Source of the DNA: Sinorhizobium sp. 8-89
Lineage (GTDB): Bacteria; Pseudomonadota; Alphaproteobacteria; Rhizobiales; Rhizobiaceae
Assembly: GCF_030124325.1 (NCBI RefSeq)
Contig: NZ_JASKLR010000005.1
Coordinates: 62,001-126,000 of the forward strand
Direction: 5' to 3'
Length of the DNA: 64,000 nucleotides
Positions 37,661-46,407 of the stretch are shown here, in pieces. The stretch's first letter is position 1; every line of letters begins with the position of its first letter. Both the position numbers and the translations under genes were made by a program. The notes beneath the pieces are model-generated. The model was not told where the DNA came from and ran no database searches. It saw nothing but the letters and a program-made list of their open reading frames with translations.

Positions 37661-38038
37661 CTTATTCTCCCCTCTTGATCAACCCAAAATAGCGGCGATC
37701 TTTTCTGATTGGCAAACCGCACACTTTTCTTCGGACCCACTCCAGGCCGGCGACAACCTGCGTCATTTCCGGCGGCGCGGCAACCCGTAAAGTCATACTT
37801 TTTCGCCGCAGGATTCCTTTGGATCCAAGGACAAAACCACGCAGCAATCGGGTTCTCCAGCGACCTGCAGCGCCGCGCGTCAGACGCTTAAAGGGCGCCG
37901 TATCCCATTGAAAGTGCTGCATTTTTTCATCCTTAAATCGGATCCGTTTAAGGAAGCATGCAGTGAGCCCGTTCTTTCAGATGCGGCACTTCGAAATGCT
38001 GCAGCATATTCGAAAGTGCGCACCGAGCCGTGGGCGAT
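37661..38038. other. Intergenic region with repeat elements
   Basis: This 378-base gap holds a degraded copy of the CGCACACTTTTC repeat (about 37705-37745) and a degenerate RIME (37865-37963). No gene or clear promoter for galM was recognised. Confidence 0.6.
37865..37963 (-). repeat. RIME, degenerate copy
   Basis: Read on the minus strand: CTGCATGCTTCC... and a second part ending GCGCGGCGCTGCAG. The second palindrome has lost its exact inner arms (GGGCGCCGTATCCC replaces the usual sequence), so this is an old copy. Confidence 0.65.
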
Positions 38039-39223
38039 TCAACGTGACAATTCCTTCGTCGCCGCCTGCAGCCCGGCGAGCGTCAGCGGGAACATCCGCT
38101 CGCCGAAAAGCGCGCGGATCATGGCGATCGATTGGGTGTGGCGCCAATGCTCCTCGGGAACAGGATTGAGCCAGACGGAACGCGGGAAATGCGCAGTGAT
38201 CCGCTCAAGCCAGAGCGCGCCGGGCGCATCGTTCCAGTGTTCGACCGAGCCGCCCGGATGGCTGATCTCGTAAGGGCTCATCGAGGCGTCGCCGACGAAG
38301 ATGGCGCGGTAGTCACCGCCGAAGGTGCGCAGCAGTTCGGCCGTGCGGGTGATATCGACGCGGCGGCGGCGATTGTCCTTCCACAGCCCCTCATAGACGC
38401 AATTGTGGAAGTAGAAATAATCTATGTGCCGGAATTCGCTGCGGACGGCGGAGAAGAGTTCCTCGACGACACGGATATGGTCGTCCATCGATCCGCCGAC
38501 ATCGAAGAACATCAAGAGCTTGACCGCGTTGCGGCGCTCCGGTCGCGTCACGACGTCGAGATAGCCATGCTCGGCGGTGGAGCGGATCGTGCCCGAAAGG
38601 TCGAGCTCCTCTGCAGCACCCTGGCGCACCCAGCGACGGAGCCGCTTCAGCGCCACCTTGATGTTGCGCGTGCCGAGCTCGACCGTGTCGTCATAGTCCT
38701 TGAATTCGCGCCGGTCCCAGACCTTGACCGCGCGTCGATGGCGCGAGCCCTCCTGGCCGATTCTCACCCCTTCCGGATTGTAGCCATAGGCGCCGAAGGG
38801 CGAGGTGCCGGCGGTGCCGATCCATTTCGAGCCGCCCTGGTGACGGCCGGTCTGCTCAGCAAGCCGTTGACGCAGCGTTTCCATCAGCTTGTCGAAACCA
38901 CCGAGCGCCTCGACGAGCTTCTTCTCCTCCTCGGTCAGGTATTTCTCGGCGAGCTTTTTTAACCATTCCTCGGGAATGGTCGCTTCGCCAAATGTTTCCG
39001 ACGGGGAAACCGCATCGAGCCCAGCAAAACAATGCCGAAACACCCTGTCGAACCGGTCGATATGGCGCTCGTCCTTCACGAGCGCCGCACGGGCGAGGAA
39101 ATAGAAGGCCTCGACGTCGAAGGTCGCGATCCCCGTTTCCATCCCTTCGATCAGCGACAGGAATTCCCGGAGCGTCACCGGGATTTTCGCGGCCTTCAGT
39201 TCGAGGAAGAAGGGGATGAACAT
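38039..39223 (-). CDS. VWA domain-containing CoxE-like protein
   Basis: 394 residues. A helical N-terminal region (1-200) includes LRRWVRQGAAEELDLSGTI. A von Willebrand A-type domain occupies about 230-380. Its metal-site motif reads FDVGGSMDDH, that is DxGxS where DxSxS is standard. Such proteins pair with MoxR-type AAA+ ATPases to insert metal cofactors or remodel complexes. The MoxR partner is at 40369-41208, but metA lies between them. Only 6 bases separate it from the metA stop, so it is probably co-transcribed with metA under the SAM-II riboswitch. The target is unknown. Confidence 0.88.
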   Translation of the reverse strand: MFIPFFLELKAAKIPVTLREFLSLIEGMETGIATFDVEAFYFLARAALVKDERHIDRFDRVFRHCFAGLDAVSPSETFGEATIPEEWLKKLAEKYLTEEEKKLVEALGGFDKLMETLRQRLAEQTGRHQGGSKWIGTAGTSPFGAYGYNPEGVRIGQEGSRHRRAVKVWDRREFKDYDDTVELGTRNIKVALKRLRRWVRQGAAEELDLSGTIRSTAEHGYLDVVTRPERRNAVKLLMFFDVGGSMDDHIRVVEELFSAVRSEFRHIDYFYFHNCVYEGLWKDNRRRRVDITRTAELLRTFGGDYRAIFVGDASMSPYEISHPGGSVEHWNDAPGALWLERITAHFPRSVWLNPVPEEHWRHTQSIAMIRALFGERMFPLTLAGLQAATKELSR

Positions 39224-39229
39224 CCGGCC

Positions 39230-40153
39230 TCAGTCTCCCGTGCCGATCTTCTCCAACTCGTAGGGAGTCGTCTGATACATCTCGTTGATCCAGTTGCCAA
39301 AGAAGAGATGCGCGTGGCTGCGCCAACGGTTCTGCGGCGGCAGGCTCGAATCGTTGTGCGGGAAATAATCGTGCGGCAACTTGATCGGCACGCCGGCATC
39401 CACGTCGCGGAAATATTCGTCCGACAAGGAGGTCGAATCATACTCCACGTGGTTGAACATGTAGAGCCGGTTGCCCTTCTTTTCGTGCACCAGGCAGACG
39501 CCCATCTCCTTCGATTCCATCAGGATCTCCAGCTCCTGCACGCGGTCGATGTCGGCTCGGCGCACCTCGGTCCAGCGCGAAACCGGAACGGCAAAATCAT
39601 CGGAAAAACCGTTCAGGTAGACCGAGGACGGTTTCAGGTTCTGGTGGCGATAGACGCCGAAGGCTTTCTCCTTGAGCGGATGTTTCGGAACACCGTGGAA
39701 ATGGTAGATCGCTGCCATCGCGCCCCAGCAGACGTTCAGCGTCGAATGCACGTTCGTCTCCGTCCAGTCGAAGATGCGCTTCAGCTCCTCCCAATAGGTC
39801 ACGTCCTCGTATTCGAGCGTCTCGACCGGCGCGCCGGTGATGATGAAGCCGTCGAACTTGCGCCCCTTCACCTCTTCCCAGGTCTCGTAGAAGGCGAGCA
39901 AGTGATCCTCGGAGGTGTTCTTCGCCCGGTGGCCGCCGACCCGGACCAGCGACAATTCCACCTGCAGCGGCGACGCGCCGATCAGCCGCGCCATCTGGAT
40001 CTCGGTCTTGACCTTGTTCGGCATGAGATTCAGGAGCCCGATCTGAAGCGGGCGGATGTCCTGACGGATCGCCACGGTCTCGGTCATCACCCGCACGCCC
40101 TCATGCACGAGGGTTTCGAAGGCGGGCAGCGTATCGGGAATCTTGATGGGCAT
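39230..40153 (-). CDS. metA: Homoserine O-acyltransferase MetA
   Basis: 307 residues. [19 protein letters not shown] is the family opening, [20 protein letters not shown] carries the catalytic Cys, and RYHQ/VRRADI and the FNHVEYD segment supply the rest of the site. It activates homoserine in methionine synthesis; whether acetyl-CoA or succinyl-CoA is used cannot be read with certainty, and many alphaproteobacterial members are acetyltransferases. A SAM-II riboswitch lies 76 bases upstream. The VWA gene follows after 6 bases. Confidence 0.95.
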   Translation of the reverse strand: MPIKIPDTLPAFETLVHEGVRVMTETVAIRQDIRPLQIGLLNLMPNKVKTEIQMARLIGASPLQVELSLVRVGGHRAKNTSEDHLLAFYETWEEVKGRKFDGFIITGAPVETLEYEDVTYWEELKRIFDWTETNVHSTLNVCWGAMAAIYHFHGVPKHPLKEKAFGVYRHQNLKPSSVYLNGFSDDFAVPVSRWTEVRRADIDRVQELEILMESKEMGVCLVHEKKGNRLYMFNHVEYDSTSLSDEYFRDVDAGVPIKLPHDYFPHNDSSLPPQNRWRSHAHLFFGNWINEMYQTTPYELEKIGTGD

Positions 40154-40228
40154 GGGTCCACTCGATCAATACAAAAAAACCGGCGGCGAAAATCATCGCG
40201 ACCGGTCCTCGGAAATCCGTTCTCCTCG

Positions 40229-40284
40229 GCCCTTTAGCGATTTCTTTAACGTGGCTGCAAGCCGGCCGGCCAAATCACCACGGA
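40229..40284 (-). ncRNA. SAM-II riboswitch upstream of metA
   Basis: The minus strand carries CGTGGTGATTTGGCCGGCCG, then GGCTTGCAGCCACGTTAAA and CGCTAAAGG, which match the SAM-II consensus almost base for base. The P1 arms (CGTGG/CCACG) and the L1 and 3' segments that form the pseudoknot are intact. On SAM binding the pseudoknot reaches the region before the ribosome site and lowers metA expression. SAM-II is found almost only in alphaproteobacteria, upstream of metA, metX or metC. Confidence 0.95.
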
Positions 40285-40333
40285 TCGTTTGATAGCGCGG
40301 CGCGTGGCGCCCGGTCAACGAAAAACGCTTCTA

Positions 40334-40365
40334 CTGCATGTTTCCTTAAATCGTAGCCGATGCAG
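40334..40365 (+). repeat. RIME fragment (left part of first palindrome)
   Basis: CTGCATGTTTCCTTAAATCG is followed by TAGCCGATGCAG, so the right arm and the whole second palindrome are lost. It ends three bases before the moxR stop. Confidence 0.7.
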
Positions 40366-40368
40366 GCC

Positions 40369-41208
40369 TCACCCCTCGCGTCGCGCCATGAAGGCCAGCC
40401 GCTCGAAGAGATGCACGTCCTGCTCGTTCTTCAAAAGCGCTCCGTGCAGCTTCGGCAGCATCGATTTCGGATCGGCACGCAGGTCGGCCGGATCGATCTC
40501 GTCGGCGACAAGCAGCCTGATCCAGTCGAGTGCTTCGGAGGTCGAGGGTTTCTTCTTGAGCCCCGGCACCTCGCGGATGCCGTAGAAGGCGTTGAGTGCC
40601 GCCGAAAGCAGCGTCTTGCGGATACCCGGATAGTGCACCTCGACGATGCGGGCGAGCGTTTCGGCGTCGGGGAACCGAATATAATGGAAGAAGCAGCGGC
40701 GCAAAAAGGCGTCCGGCAGTTCCTTCTCGTTGTTGGAGGTGATGATGACGATCGGCCGGTGCGGGGCGTGGATGGTCTCACCAGTCTCGTAGACGTGGAA
40801 TTCCATCCGGTCGAGTTCCTGCAAGAGGTCGTTCGGGAACTCGATGTCCGCCTTGTCGATCTCATCGATCAGGAGCACGGTCTTCCGCGGCGCCTCGAAA
40901 GCCTGCCAGAGCTTGCCCTTGCGGATGTAGTTCTTCACGTCGTTGATGCGGGCATCGCCGAGCTGGCTGTCGCGCAGCCGCGAGACGGCATCATATTCGT
41001 AAAGCCCCTGCTGTGCCTTTGTCGTCGACTTGACGTTCCACTCGATAAGCTCAAGGCCGAGGGCGGCGGCGATCTGGCGGGCGAGTTCGGTCTTGCCGGT
41101 GCCCGGCTCGCCCTTGACGAGCAGCGGACGCTCCAGCCGGATTGCCGCATTGACGGCAATCATCAGGTCCTTGTCGGCGATGTAGTCGGCGGTGCCTTCG
41201 AACTGCAT
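40369..41208 (-). CDS. MoxR-family AAA+ ATPase
   Basis: 279 residues. Walker A is VKGEPGTGKTELA, Walker B is TVLLIDEIDKAD, sensor 1 is VIITSNNEKELPDAF and the arginine finger is in AFLRRCFFHYIRF. MoxR ATPases work with VWA proteins to mature enzymes, for example carbon monoxide dehydrogenase (CoxD with CoxE). The partner VWA gene is 1.1 kb away beyond metA. It is downstream of ridA (47 bases) and leuD, all on the minus strand. No cox or other target operon is in the window. Confidence 0.92.
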   Translation of the reverse strand: MQFEGTADYIADKDLMIAVNAAIRLERPLLVKGEPGTGKTELARQIAAALGLELIEWNVKSTTKAQQGLYEYDAVSRLRDSQLGDARINDVKNYIRKGKLWQAFEAPRKTVLLIDEIDKADIEFPNDLLQELDRMEFHVYETGETIHAPHRPIVIITSNNEKELPDAFLRRCFFHYIRFPDAETLARIVEVHYPGIRKTLLSAALNAFYGIREVPGLKKKPSTSEALDWIRLLVADEIDPADLRADPKSMLPKLHGALLKNEQDVHLFERLAFMARREG

Positions 41209-41255
41209 GGGCTTCTCTTCGGACTACGCTGAACGGCGGCTGGAGAGGACCGACC

Positions 41256-41636
41256 TTACCCGCGAAACGCCGTGACCTCGATCTCGATCAGCATTTCCGG
41301 GCGGATGAGATCGCAGACAATCATCGTCGCCGCCGGGCGGATATCGCCGAACACCTCGCCGAAGATCGGAAAGACCCGGTCGGCAAAGCCGGCGTCGGTG
41401 ACATAGTAGTGGTTGCGCACCACGTCCGAAAGCGAGAACCCGGCCTCCTTCAAGGCACCCTCGATCGTCCTCAGGCAATTGCGCGCCTGTTCCTCCACGG
41501 TCTCCGGCATGGCCATGGTGGCGTAGTCGTAGCCGGTCGTCCCGGAGACGAAGCACCAATCCCCTTTAACGACGGCACGCGAATAGCCTGCCGTCTTCTC
41601 AAAAGGGGAGCCGGAAGAGATGAGCTTGCGCGTCAT
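41256..41636 (-). CDS. RidA/YjgF-family protein
   Basis: 126 residues. VVKGDWCFVSGTTGYDYATM is the subgroup's opening strand, and the C-terminal MIVCDLIRPEMLIEIEVTAF matches the family's end; the Arg in DLIRPEM is the residue used in enamine deamination by RidA. Its role is probably removal of reactive enamine/imine intermediates from amino-acid metabolism. It lies 12 bases after leuD in the same unit, which links it to branched-chain amino-acid synthesis, a setting in which RidA is known to matter. Confidence 0.9.
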   Translation of the reverse strand: MTRKLISSGSPFEKTAGYSRAVVKGDWCFVSGTTGYDYATMAMPETVEEQARNCLRTIEGALKEAGFSLSDVVRNHYYVTDAGFADRVFPIFGEVFGDIRPAATMIVCDLIRPEMLIEIEVTAFRG

Positions 41637-41648
41637 GGGCGCCAGCGC

Positions 41649-42254
41649 TCAGGCCCAGGGACGCGATGCGGCGTTTTTCTGCTCGAAGCTGTCGATGGCG
41701 CTCGCCTTTTCCAGCGTCAGGCCGATGTCGTCGAGGCCGTTCAACAGGCAGTGGCGCTTGAACGCGTCGACCTCGAACTTGATAGAACCGCCGTCGGGGC
41801 CGGTGATTTCCTGTGCTTGCAGATCGATCGACAGCACGGCGTTGGAACCGCGGTTGGCGTCGTCCATCAGCTTGTCGAGGTCAGCCTGACTGACGACGAT
41901 CGGCAGAATGCCGTTCTTGAAACAGTTGTTGTAGAAGATGTCGGCGAACGAGGTCGAAATCACGCAGCGGATGCCGAAATCGAGGAGCGCCCACGGCGCA
42001 TGTTCGCGCGAGGAGCCGCAGCCGAAATTGTCGCCGGCAACCAGGATCTTGGCATTCTGATAGGCCGGCTTGTTGAGCACGAAATCCGGGTTCGGCGTGC
42101 CATCCTCGTTGTAACGGGCTTCCGCGAAAAGTCCCTTGCCGAGACCGGTGCGCTTGATCGTCTTCAGGTAATCCTTCGGAATGATCATGTCCGTGTCGAT
42201 ATTGACAACGGGCAGGGGCGCAGCGACGCCGGTGAGCTTGACGAACTTTTCCAT
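41649..42254 (-). CDS. leuD: 3-isopropylmalate dehydratase, small subunit
   Basis: 201 residues. [20 protein letters not shown] is the LeuD start and [19 protein letters not shown] the conserved substrate-binding loop. LeuD pairs with LeuC to isomerise 2- to 3-isopropylmalate in leucine synthesis. leuC is at 55982-57391, about 14 kb away, so the two subunits are made from separate transcripts. ridA and moxR follow. Confidence 0.96.
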   Translation of the reverse strand: MEKFVKLTGVAAPLPVVNIDTDMIIPKDYLKTIKRTGLGKGLFAEARYNEDGTPNPDFVLNKPAYQNAKILVAGDNFGCGSSREHAPWALLDFGIRCVISTSFADIFYNNCFKNGILPIVVSQADLDKLMDDANRGSNAVLSIDLQAQEITGPDGGSIKFEVDAFKRHCLLNGLDDIGLTLEKASAIDSFEQKNAASRPWA

Positions 42255-42335
42255 GACTTTGGCCTTCGGTTTCAGCGGAAATGTTGAAGAGCGTTTAGAT
42301 CAGTTTTGCGCCGAAATGAAGGGAAATCTGCGCCT

Positions 42336-42393
42336 CTACAGCGCCACGCGTCCAATCGGACGCGCAAGGGCCGTTGCAGCGTCTTGAACTGCT
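42336..42393 (-). repeat. RIME half copy (second palindrome)
   Basis: CTACAGCGCCACGCGTCC...GGACGCGCAAGGGCCGTTGCAG, with a short remnant after it. It lies between leuD and the small membrane-protein gene and is inverted relative to the half copy at 42717. Confidence 0.75.
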
Positions 42394-42398
42394 GGGCA

Positions 42399-42644
42399 TC
42401 ACAGATCGATGATCGTGCCGCGTCCGTCGTTCCAGATCCGCATTTCGCGTCTTTCGCCGGTAGGGTTCGCTCGGGCGCGCGCATGTTGAGGCTTGCCGTT
42501 GAGCCTGGCGGCGATGGCGCTGCCGATCGCGACGACGGCGGCGATGCCGGCAAGGGCCACGGCAAGCGAGGCGGTGAAGACGAGGGCTGCCAGCGTGATC
42601 GCAATGGCGGCGGCCGTCAGAAGAACAGAGCGGATGCTTTGCAT
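42399..42644 (-). CDS. Small hypothetical membrane protein
   Basis: 81 residues. Residues 8-48 are strongly hydrophobic and Ala/Val/Ile-rich (VLLTAAAIAITLAALVFTAS begins it), enough for one or two membrane helices. A basic region follows and the C-terminus reads RIWNDGRGTIIDL. AAAGGTG lies 6 bases before the ATG at 42644. I do not recognise the family, though the tail resembles small inner-membrane proteins annotated as hypothetical in rhizobia. RIME half copies flank it in opposite orientation. Confidence 0.7.
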   Translation of the reverse strand: MQSIRSVLLTAAAIAITLAALVFTASLAVALAGIAAVVAIGSAIAARLNGKPQHARARANPTGERREMRIWNDGRGTIIDL

Positions 42645-42716
42645 GATGGTCACCTTTCTACCAGCGATGTGGGGGCTGTATGCGCCTCTTGCAAGAGGGA
42701 AGCCTTACACCAAATG

Positions 42717-42760
42717 CTACAGCGATCTTAGCGCGCCCGATTGGACGCGCTGCGCTGTAG
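42717..42760 (+). repeat. RIME half copy (second palindrome)
   Basis: CTACAGCGATCTTAGCGCGC...GCGCTGCGCTGTAG. Only the second palindrome is present. It lies between the small membrane-protein gene and the CoA-lyase gene. Confidence 0.75.
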
Positions 42761-42804
42761 TCGCTCGTCTTGCGCAAAAATCGAAAGGCGGGCACAACGG
42801 GATC

Positions 42805-43707
42805 ATGACAACTCTCGACCATCATCCCGCCCGCCTGCGCCGCTCCGTGCTTTGCGTTCCGGCCGACAATTCCCGTGCGCTGGCAAAGGTCCGGCAGCTT
42901 GCCGCCGATGCCGTGATCTTCGACCTGGAGGATGCTGTCGCTCCCGAACACAAGGGCGAAGCGCGCGAAGCGCTTGTCCGGCATCTTTCGAAGAACAGAC
43001 CCGACTGCGAAGTGGTCATTCGTGTCAATGCGCTGGGATCCGGCTTCGGCCAGATGGACCTCACCGCCGCGGTTGCCGCCAGCCCCGATGCGATCCTTTT
43101 GCCGAAGGTCGAAAGCCCCTCCGATATCCAGGTGGCTGTCGACTGGCTGGCGGAGAACGATGCGCCTGAAAGCCTCAGGCTCTGGGCGATGATCGAGACG
43201 CCGCGCGGCCTGCTCAATGTCGCGGCGATCGCCGAGACCGGTCGTACCTTCGGCGGCCGGCTCGATTGCTTTGTCGTCGGACTGAACGATTTGAGAAAGG
43301 AGACGCGCGTTCCCGCGCATGCCGGCCGCACCTATCTCGTGCCCTGGCTGATGCAGGTTCTGCTCACCGCGCGCGGTAGCGGACTTGACGCCATCGATGC
43401 GGTCTTCAACGATTTCCGCGACGCCGACGGTTTCGAGGCAGAATGCCGCCAAGGGCGTGACATGGGCTATGACGGCAAGATGCTCATCCACCCGGCGCAG
43501 ATCGGTCCGGCGAACGAGCACTTCGGCGTCGATCAGGCGGCGGTCGACGAGGCGCGCGCGATCATCGCGGCATTCGATCTGCCGGAAAACGCCGACAAGG
43601 GTGTGATCAATCTCCACGGCCGCATGGTCGAACGGCTGCATCTCGACCAGGCCCTGAAACTTGCCGCCAAGGCGGACATGATCGAAAAACGAAAGGCGAA
43701 ATCTTGA
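42805..43707 (+). CDS. HpcH/HpaI-family CoA-ester lyase (CitE-like)
   Basis: 300 residues. LRRSVLCVPADNSRALAKVR, DAVIFDLEDAVAPEHKG and the acidic metal-binding segment LRLWAMIETPRGLLNV are those of citrate-lyase beta-like and malyl-CoA lyases. GYDGKMLIHPAQIGPANEHF is the substrate-binding loop near the C-terminus. The likely reaction is cleavage of a 3-hydroxyacyl-CoA such as malyl-CoA or a methylated homologue; the exact substrate is not predictable. The ATG at 42805 is preceded by a weak site. The DUF1737 gene overlaps its end. Confidence 0.9.
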   Translation: MTTLDHHPARLRRSVLCVPADNSRALAKVRQLAADAVIFDLEDAVAPEHKGEAREALVRHLSKNRPDCEVVIRVNALGSGFGQMDLTAAVAASPDAILLPKVESPSDIQVAVDWLAENDAPESLRLWAMIETPRGLLNVAAIAETGRTFGGRLDCFVVGLNDLRKETRVPAHAGRTYLVPWLMQVLLTARGSGLDAIDAVFNDFRDADGFEAECRQGRDMGYDGKMLIHPAQIGPANEHFGVDQAAVDEARAIIAAFDLPENADKGVINLHGRMVERLHLDQALKLAAKADMIEKRKAKS

Positions 43708-43910
43708 AACTCTACCGCTTCCTCACGGGCCCTGACGACGCTTCCTTCTGCCACAAGGTGACAGCGGCTTTGAATCAGGGATGGGCTCTGCACGGCCCAC
43801 CGACCTATGCCTTCAATGCCGATACCCAGCACATGCAGTGCGGCCAGGCGGTGGTCAAGGAAGTGGCAGGCAAGGACTATCACCCGGACATGAAGCTGTC
43901 GGAGCAATAA
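43704..43910 (+). CDS. DUF1737 domain protein
   Basis: 68 residues. KLYRFLTGPDDASFCHKVTA followed by ALNQGWALHGPPTYAF is the DUF1737 pattern, also found fused to other enzymes. The start is TTG at 43704, overlapping the lyase stop (TTGA), with GAAAGGCG upstream. The function is unknown; the tight overlap with the CoA-ester lyase is common in rhizobia and suggests a shared task. Confidence 0.85.
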   Translation: MKLYRFLTGPDDASFCHKVTAALNQGWALHGPPTYAFNADTQHMQCGQAVVKEVAGKDYHPDMKLSEQ

Positions 43911-43937
43911 GGGCGATCGTCGAGTGAATGGTGGCAG

Positions 43938-44044
43938 CCCCTCACCCTAGCCCTCTCCCCGCTCGCGGGGAGAGGGAACTGAGCAGATGCCGTGAGTCTC
44001 CTTCGCCCCGTCGGCGGGGAGAAGGTGCCAGGCGGATGAGGGGC
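43938..44044 (+). repeat. CCCTCACCC/CCCCG palindromic repeat
   Basis: CCCCTCACCCTAGCCCTCTC followed by CCCGCTCGCGGGG, AGAGGG, then CGCCCCGTCGGCGGGG, AGAAGG and GGATGAGGGG. It contains two GC-rich hairpins and lies between the convergent DUF1737 and ubiH-like genes. The fullest other copy is at 53139-53250. Confidence 0.75.
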
Positions 44045-44073
44045 GCAACAGGCGAAAAGCTCTCTCACACCCC

Positions 44074-45288
44074 TCAGATCGGCTGGCCCGCAAGCAGGCG
44101 CGGGTCCCCCTCGCCGGCGACGCCGGCCGCCTGGCGGATGAAAAAATTCTTGAGCGACGGAAGACGATCGACGATGCCGAGGCCGACATCGCGGGCGATC
44201 CTGATCGGCGTGATGTCGTTCGAGAACAGCCGGTTCAGGACATCCGTCGTCACGCCCATCCGGAATGTGTCGAAACGCCGCCAGCTCTGGTAGCGCTCGA
44301 GAACCGCGAGCGAGCCGATGTCGAGGCCCAGGCGGTCCGCTTCGACGATCGTTTCGGCGAGCGCCGCTACATCCTTGAAGCCGAGATTGAGTCCCTGCCC
44401 GGAAATCGGATGGATACCATGGGCAGCGTCGCCCGCAAGCGCGAAGCGTGGGGCTACGAAGTCGCGGGCAAGCGTCAGACCAAGCGGAAACGCCCTGCGG
44501 CCGCCGACGACCTTGAGGTGGCCGAGCTTGTGGCCGAAACGGCGCTCGAGTTCCTCCTCGAAGAGGAAATCGTCGGCCTTGACGAGGCGTTCGGCGTCGA
44601 AGGTGCTTTCGGTCCAGACAAGCGACGAACGGTTGTTCTTGAGCGGCAGCGTGGCGAAGGGGCCGGCGGGCAGGAAATGCTCCTCGGCCGTGCCCTCGTG
44701 CGGGCGTTCGTGCTCGACAGTCGTCACGATGCCCGACTGGCCGTAATCGAACTCGACCACCTTGATGCCGGCAGCCTCGCGCAGCTTGGAGCGAACGCCG
44801 TCGCAGGCGACCAGAAGCCGCGTCTCGATCGTTTCACCACCGGCGAGCGTGACCACGACCGCGTGCTCGCCGCTCTTGAAGCTCTCGACCATCGACGATT
44901 GCTGGATGGAAACGCCAAGGTCCTTGCAGACGGTGCGCAGTGCACCGACCATCGCCGTGTTCGGCACCATATGGGCGAAGGGGCGTCCGTCGCCACCGTC
45001 GCCCTCGAAGGTGAGGAAAACCGGGCGTACCGGATCGGCCGCCTTGGAATCGGTGATCACCATCCTGAGGATCGGTTCGGCTTCGGGCACGATCGCATCC
45101 CAGACGCCGAGGACCTGAAGCATCCGCTCGGCCGCCGAGGCGACGGCGGACGCCCGCTCGTCCTTCTTCCAGGCGCCCTCCGGCGCGCCGTCGACGACCG
45201 TGACGGCGAAATGGGGTGCTGCTTTCTTCAGCGACACGGCAAGCGACAGGCCGACATAGCCGCCTCCGGCAATCAACACGTCGATCAT
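44074..45288 (-). CDS. UbiH/UbiF-family FAD-dependent monooxygenase
   Basis: 404 residues. The FAD-binding fold opens with MIDVLIAGGGYVGLSLAVSL, and GDAAHGIHPISGQGLNLGF is the second FAD motif, diagnostic of ubiquinone hydroxylases; VACDGVRSKLRE is the DG motif. It probably hydroxylates the aromatic ring in ubiquinone synthesis; which position cannot be told. GGGAGAAG lies before the ATG at 45288. It is divergent from tesB (100 bases between starts). Confidence 0.92.
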   Translation of the reverse strand: MIDVLIAGGGYVGLSLAVSLKKAAPHFAVTVVDGAPEGAWKKDERASAVASAAERMLQVLGVWDAIVPEAEPILRMVITDSKAADPVRPVFLTFEGDGGDGRPFAHMVPNTAMVGALRTVCKDLGVSIQQSSMVESFKSGEHAVVVTLAGGETIETRLLVACDGVRSKLREAAGIKVVEFDYGQSGIVTTVEHERPHEGTAEEHFLPAGPFATLPLKNNRSSLVWTESTFDAERLVKADDFLFEEELERRFGHKLGHLKVVGGRRAFPLGLTLARDFVAPRFALAGDAAHGIHPISGQGLNLGFKDVAALAETIVEADRLGLDIGSLAVLERYQSWRRFDTFRMGVTTDVLNRLFSNDITPIRIARDVGLGIVDRLPSLKNFFIRQAAGVAGEGDPRLLAGQPI

Positions 45289-45388
45289 CCGCTTCTCCCG
45301 TCGCACTTGAGCCCATCGCACTTGAGCATTTTTCCTATGGCTATATAGATCAATGCCATCGCCGTTCCTACCATCGGAGACAGCCGAA

Positions 45389-46276
45389 ATGTCGCGCCCA
45401 GCCGAAACTGCCACGCCCATGGATGCGCTCCTTGCGATACTCGACCTCGAAAAGCTTGAGGAAAACCTGTTCCGCGGCCGAAGCCCCCAGGTCGGCTGGC
45501 AGCGGGTCTTCGGTGGACAGGTGATCGGCCAGGCGCTGGTGGCGGCGCAGCGGACCGTCGACGAGGGCCGCTATGTGCACTCGCTGCACGCCTATTTCAT
45601 GCGACCGGGCGATCCGTCGGTCCCGATCATCTACGAAGTCGATCGCATCCGCGACGGTTCCAGCTTTGCCACGCGGCGGGTGGTGGCGATCCAGCACGGC
45701 AAGGCGATCTTCTCCATGTCGGCCTCGTTCCAATATGACGAGGACGGTTTCGATCATCAGTTCGAGATGCCGAAAGTGGCCATGCCGGAAACGTTGCCGG
45801 GCGAGCGTGAGCTCAGGGAGAAATTCCTGGTCCATGCGCCCGAGGCGATCCGCCGGTACTGGGAGCGGCCGCGGCCGATCGAGATCCGCCCGGTCTCGCT
45901 TGAGCATTATTTCTCGCGCGACAAGCTGCAGCCGACACAGGATGTCTGGGTGAAGGCTGTCGGCACCGTGCCGGACGAGCGTCATCTGCAGGCGGCCGTG
46001 CTTGCCTATCTCTCGGACATGACCCTGCTCGACACCTCTCTTTATGCCCACGGCACCTCGGTCTTCGACCGCAACCTGCAGGTCGCCAGTCTCGACCATG
46101 CCATGTGGTTCCACCGCCCCTCGAAGATGGATGACTGGCTTCTCTATACCCAGGACAGCCCGAGTGCACATGGCGCCCGCGGCATGACGCGCGGCAGCCT
46201 GTTCGACCGCTCAGGGGTGCTGATTGCCTCCGTGGCGCAGGAAGGATTGATCCGCAAAAAGGCAACTGAACAATAA
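45389..46276 (+). CDS. tesB: Acyl-CoA thioesterase II
   Basis: 295 residues. The double hotdog fold shows GRSPQVGWQRVFGGQVIGQA, HAYFMRPGDPSVPIIYEV and the C-terminal LDHAMWFHRPSKMDDWLLY, with the catalytic Asp in SLDHAMWFH. It hydrolyses medium- and long-chain acyl-CoAs. GGAGA lies about 10 bases before the ATG at 45389. It precedes the glnK promoter region by 130 bases but has no functional link to it. Confidence 0.94.
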   Translation: MSRPAETATPMDALLAILDLEKLEENLFRGRSPQVGWQRVFGGQVIGQALVAAQRTVDEGRYVHSLHAYFMRPGDPSVPIIYEVDRIRDGSSFATRRVVAIQHGKAIFSMSASFQYDEDGFDHQFEMPKVAMPETLPGERELREKFLVHAPEAIRRYWERPRPIEIRPVSLEHYFSRDKLQPTQDVWVKAVGTVPDERHLQAAVLAYLSDMTLLDTSLYAHGTSVFDRNLQVASLDHAMWFHRPSKMDDWLLYTQDSPSAHGARGMTRGSLFDRSGVLIASVAQEGLIRKKATEQ

Positions 46277-46407
46277 TTGAGCATTTTTCAATTTCTGCCT
46301 ATTTTTTACGCTGAAGATCTGATGATTTTTTAGCATTCCGTGGAACAAACTCCACTGAATGCGATTTTTACGCGTTTTTTCAAAGGCTTAAGCCCACCCA
46401 TCGAATC

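Noticed and set aside
46280..46400. NtrC binding sites upstream of glnK
   Set aside because: No TGCACC-N5-GGTGCA-like pair was found; A/T-rich runs alone are not enough.
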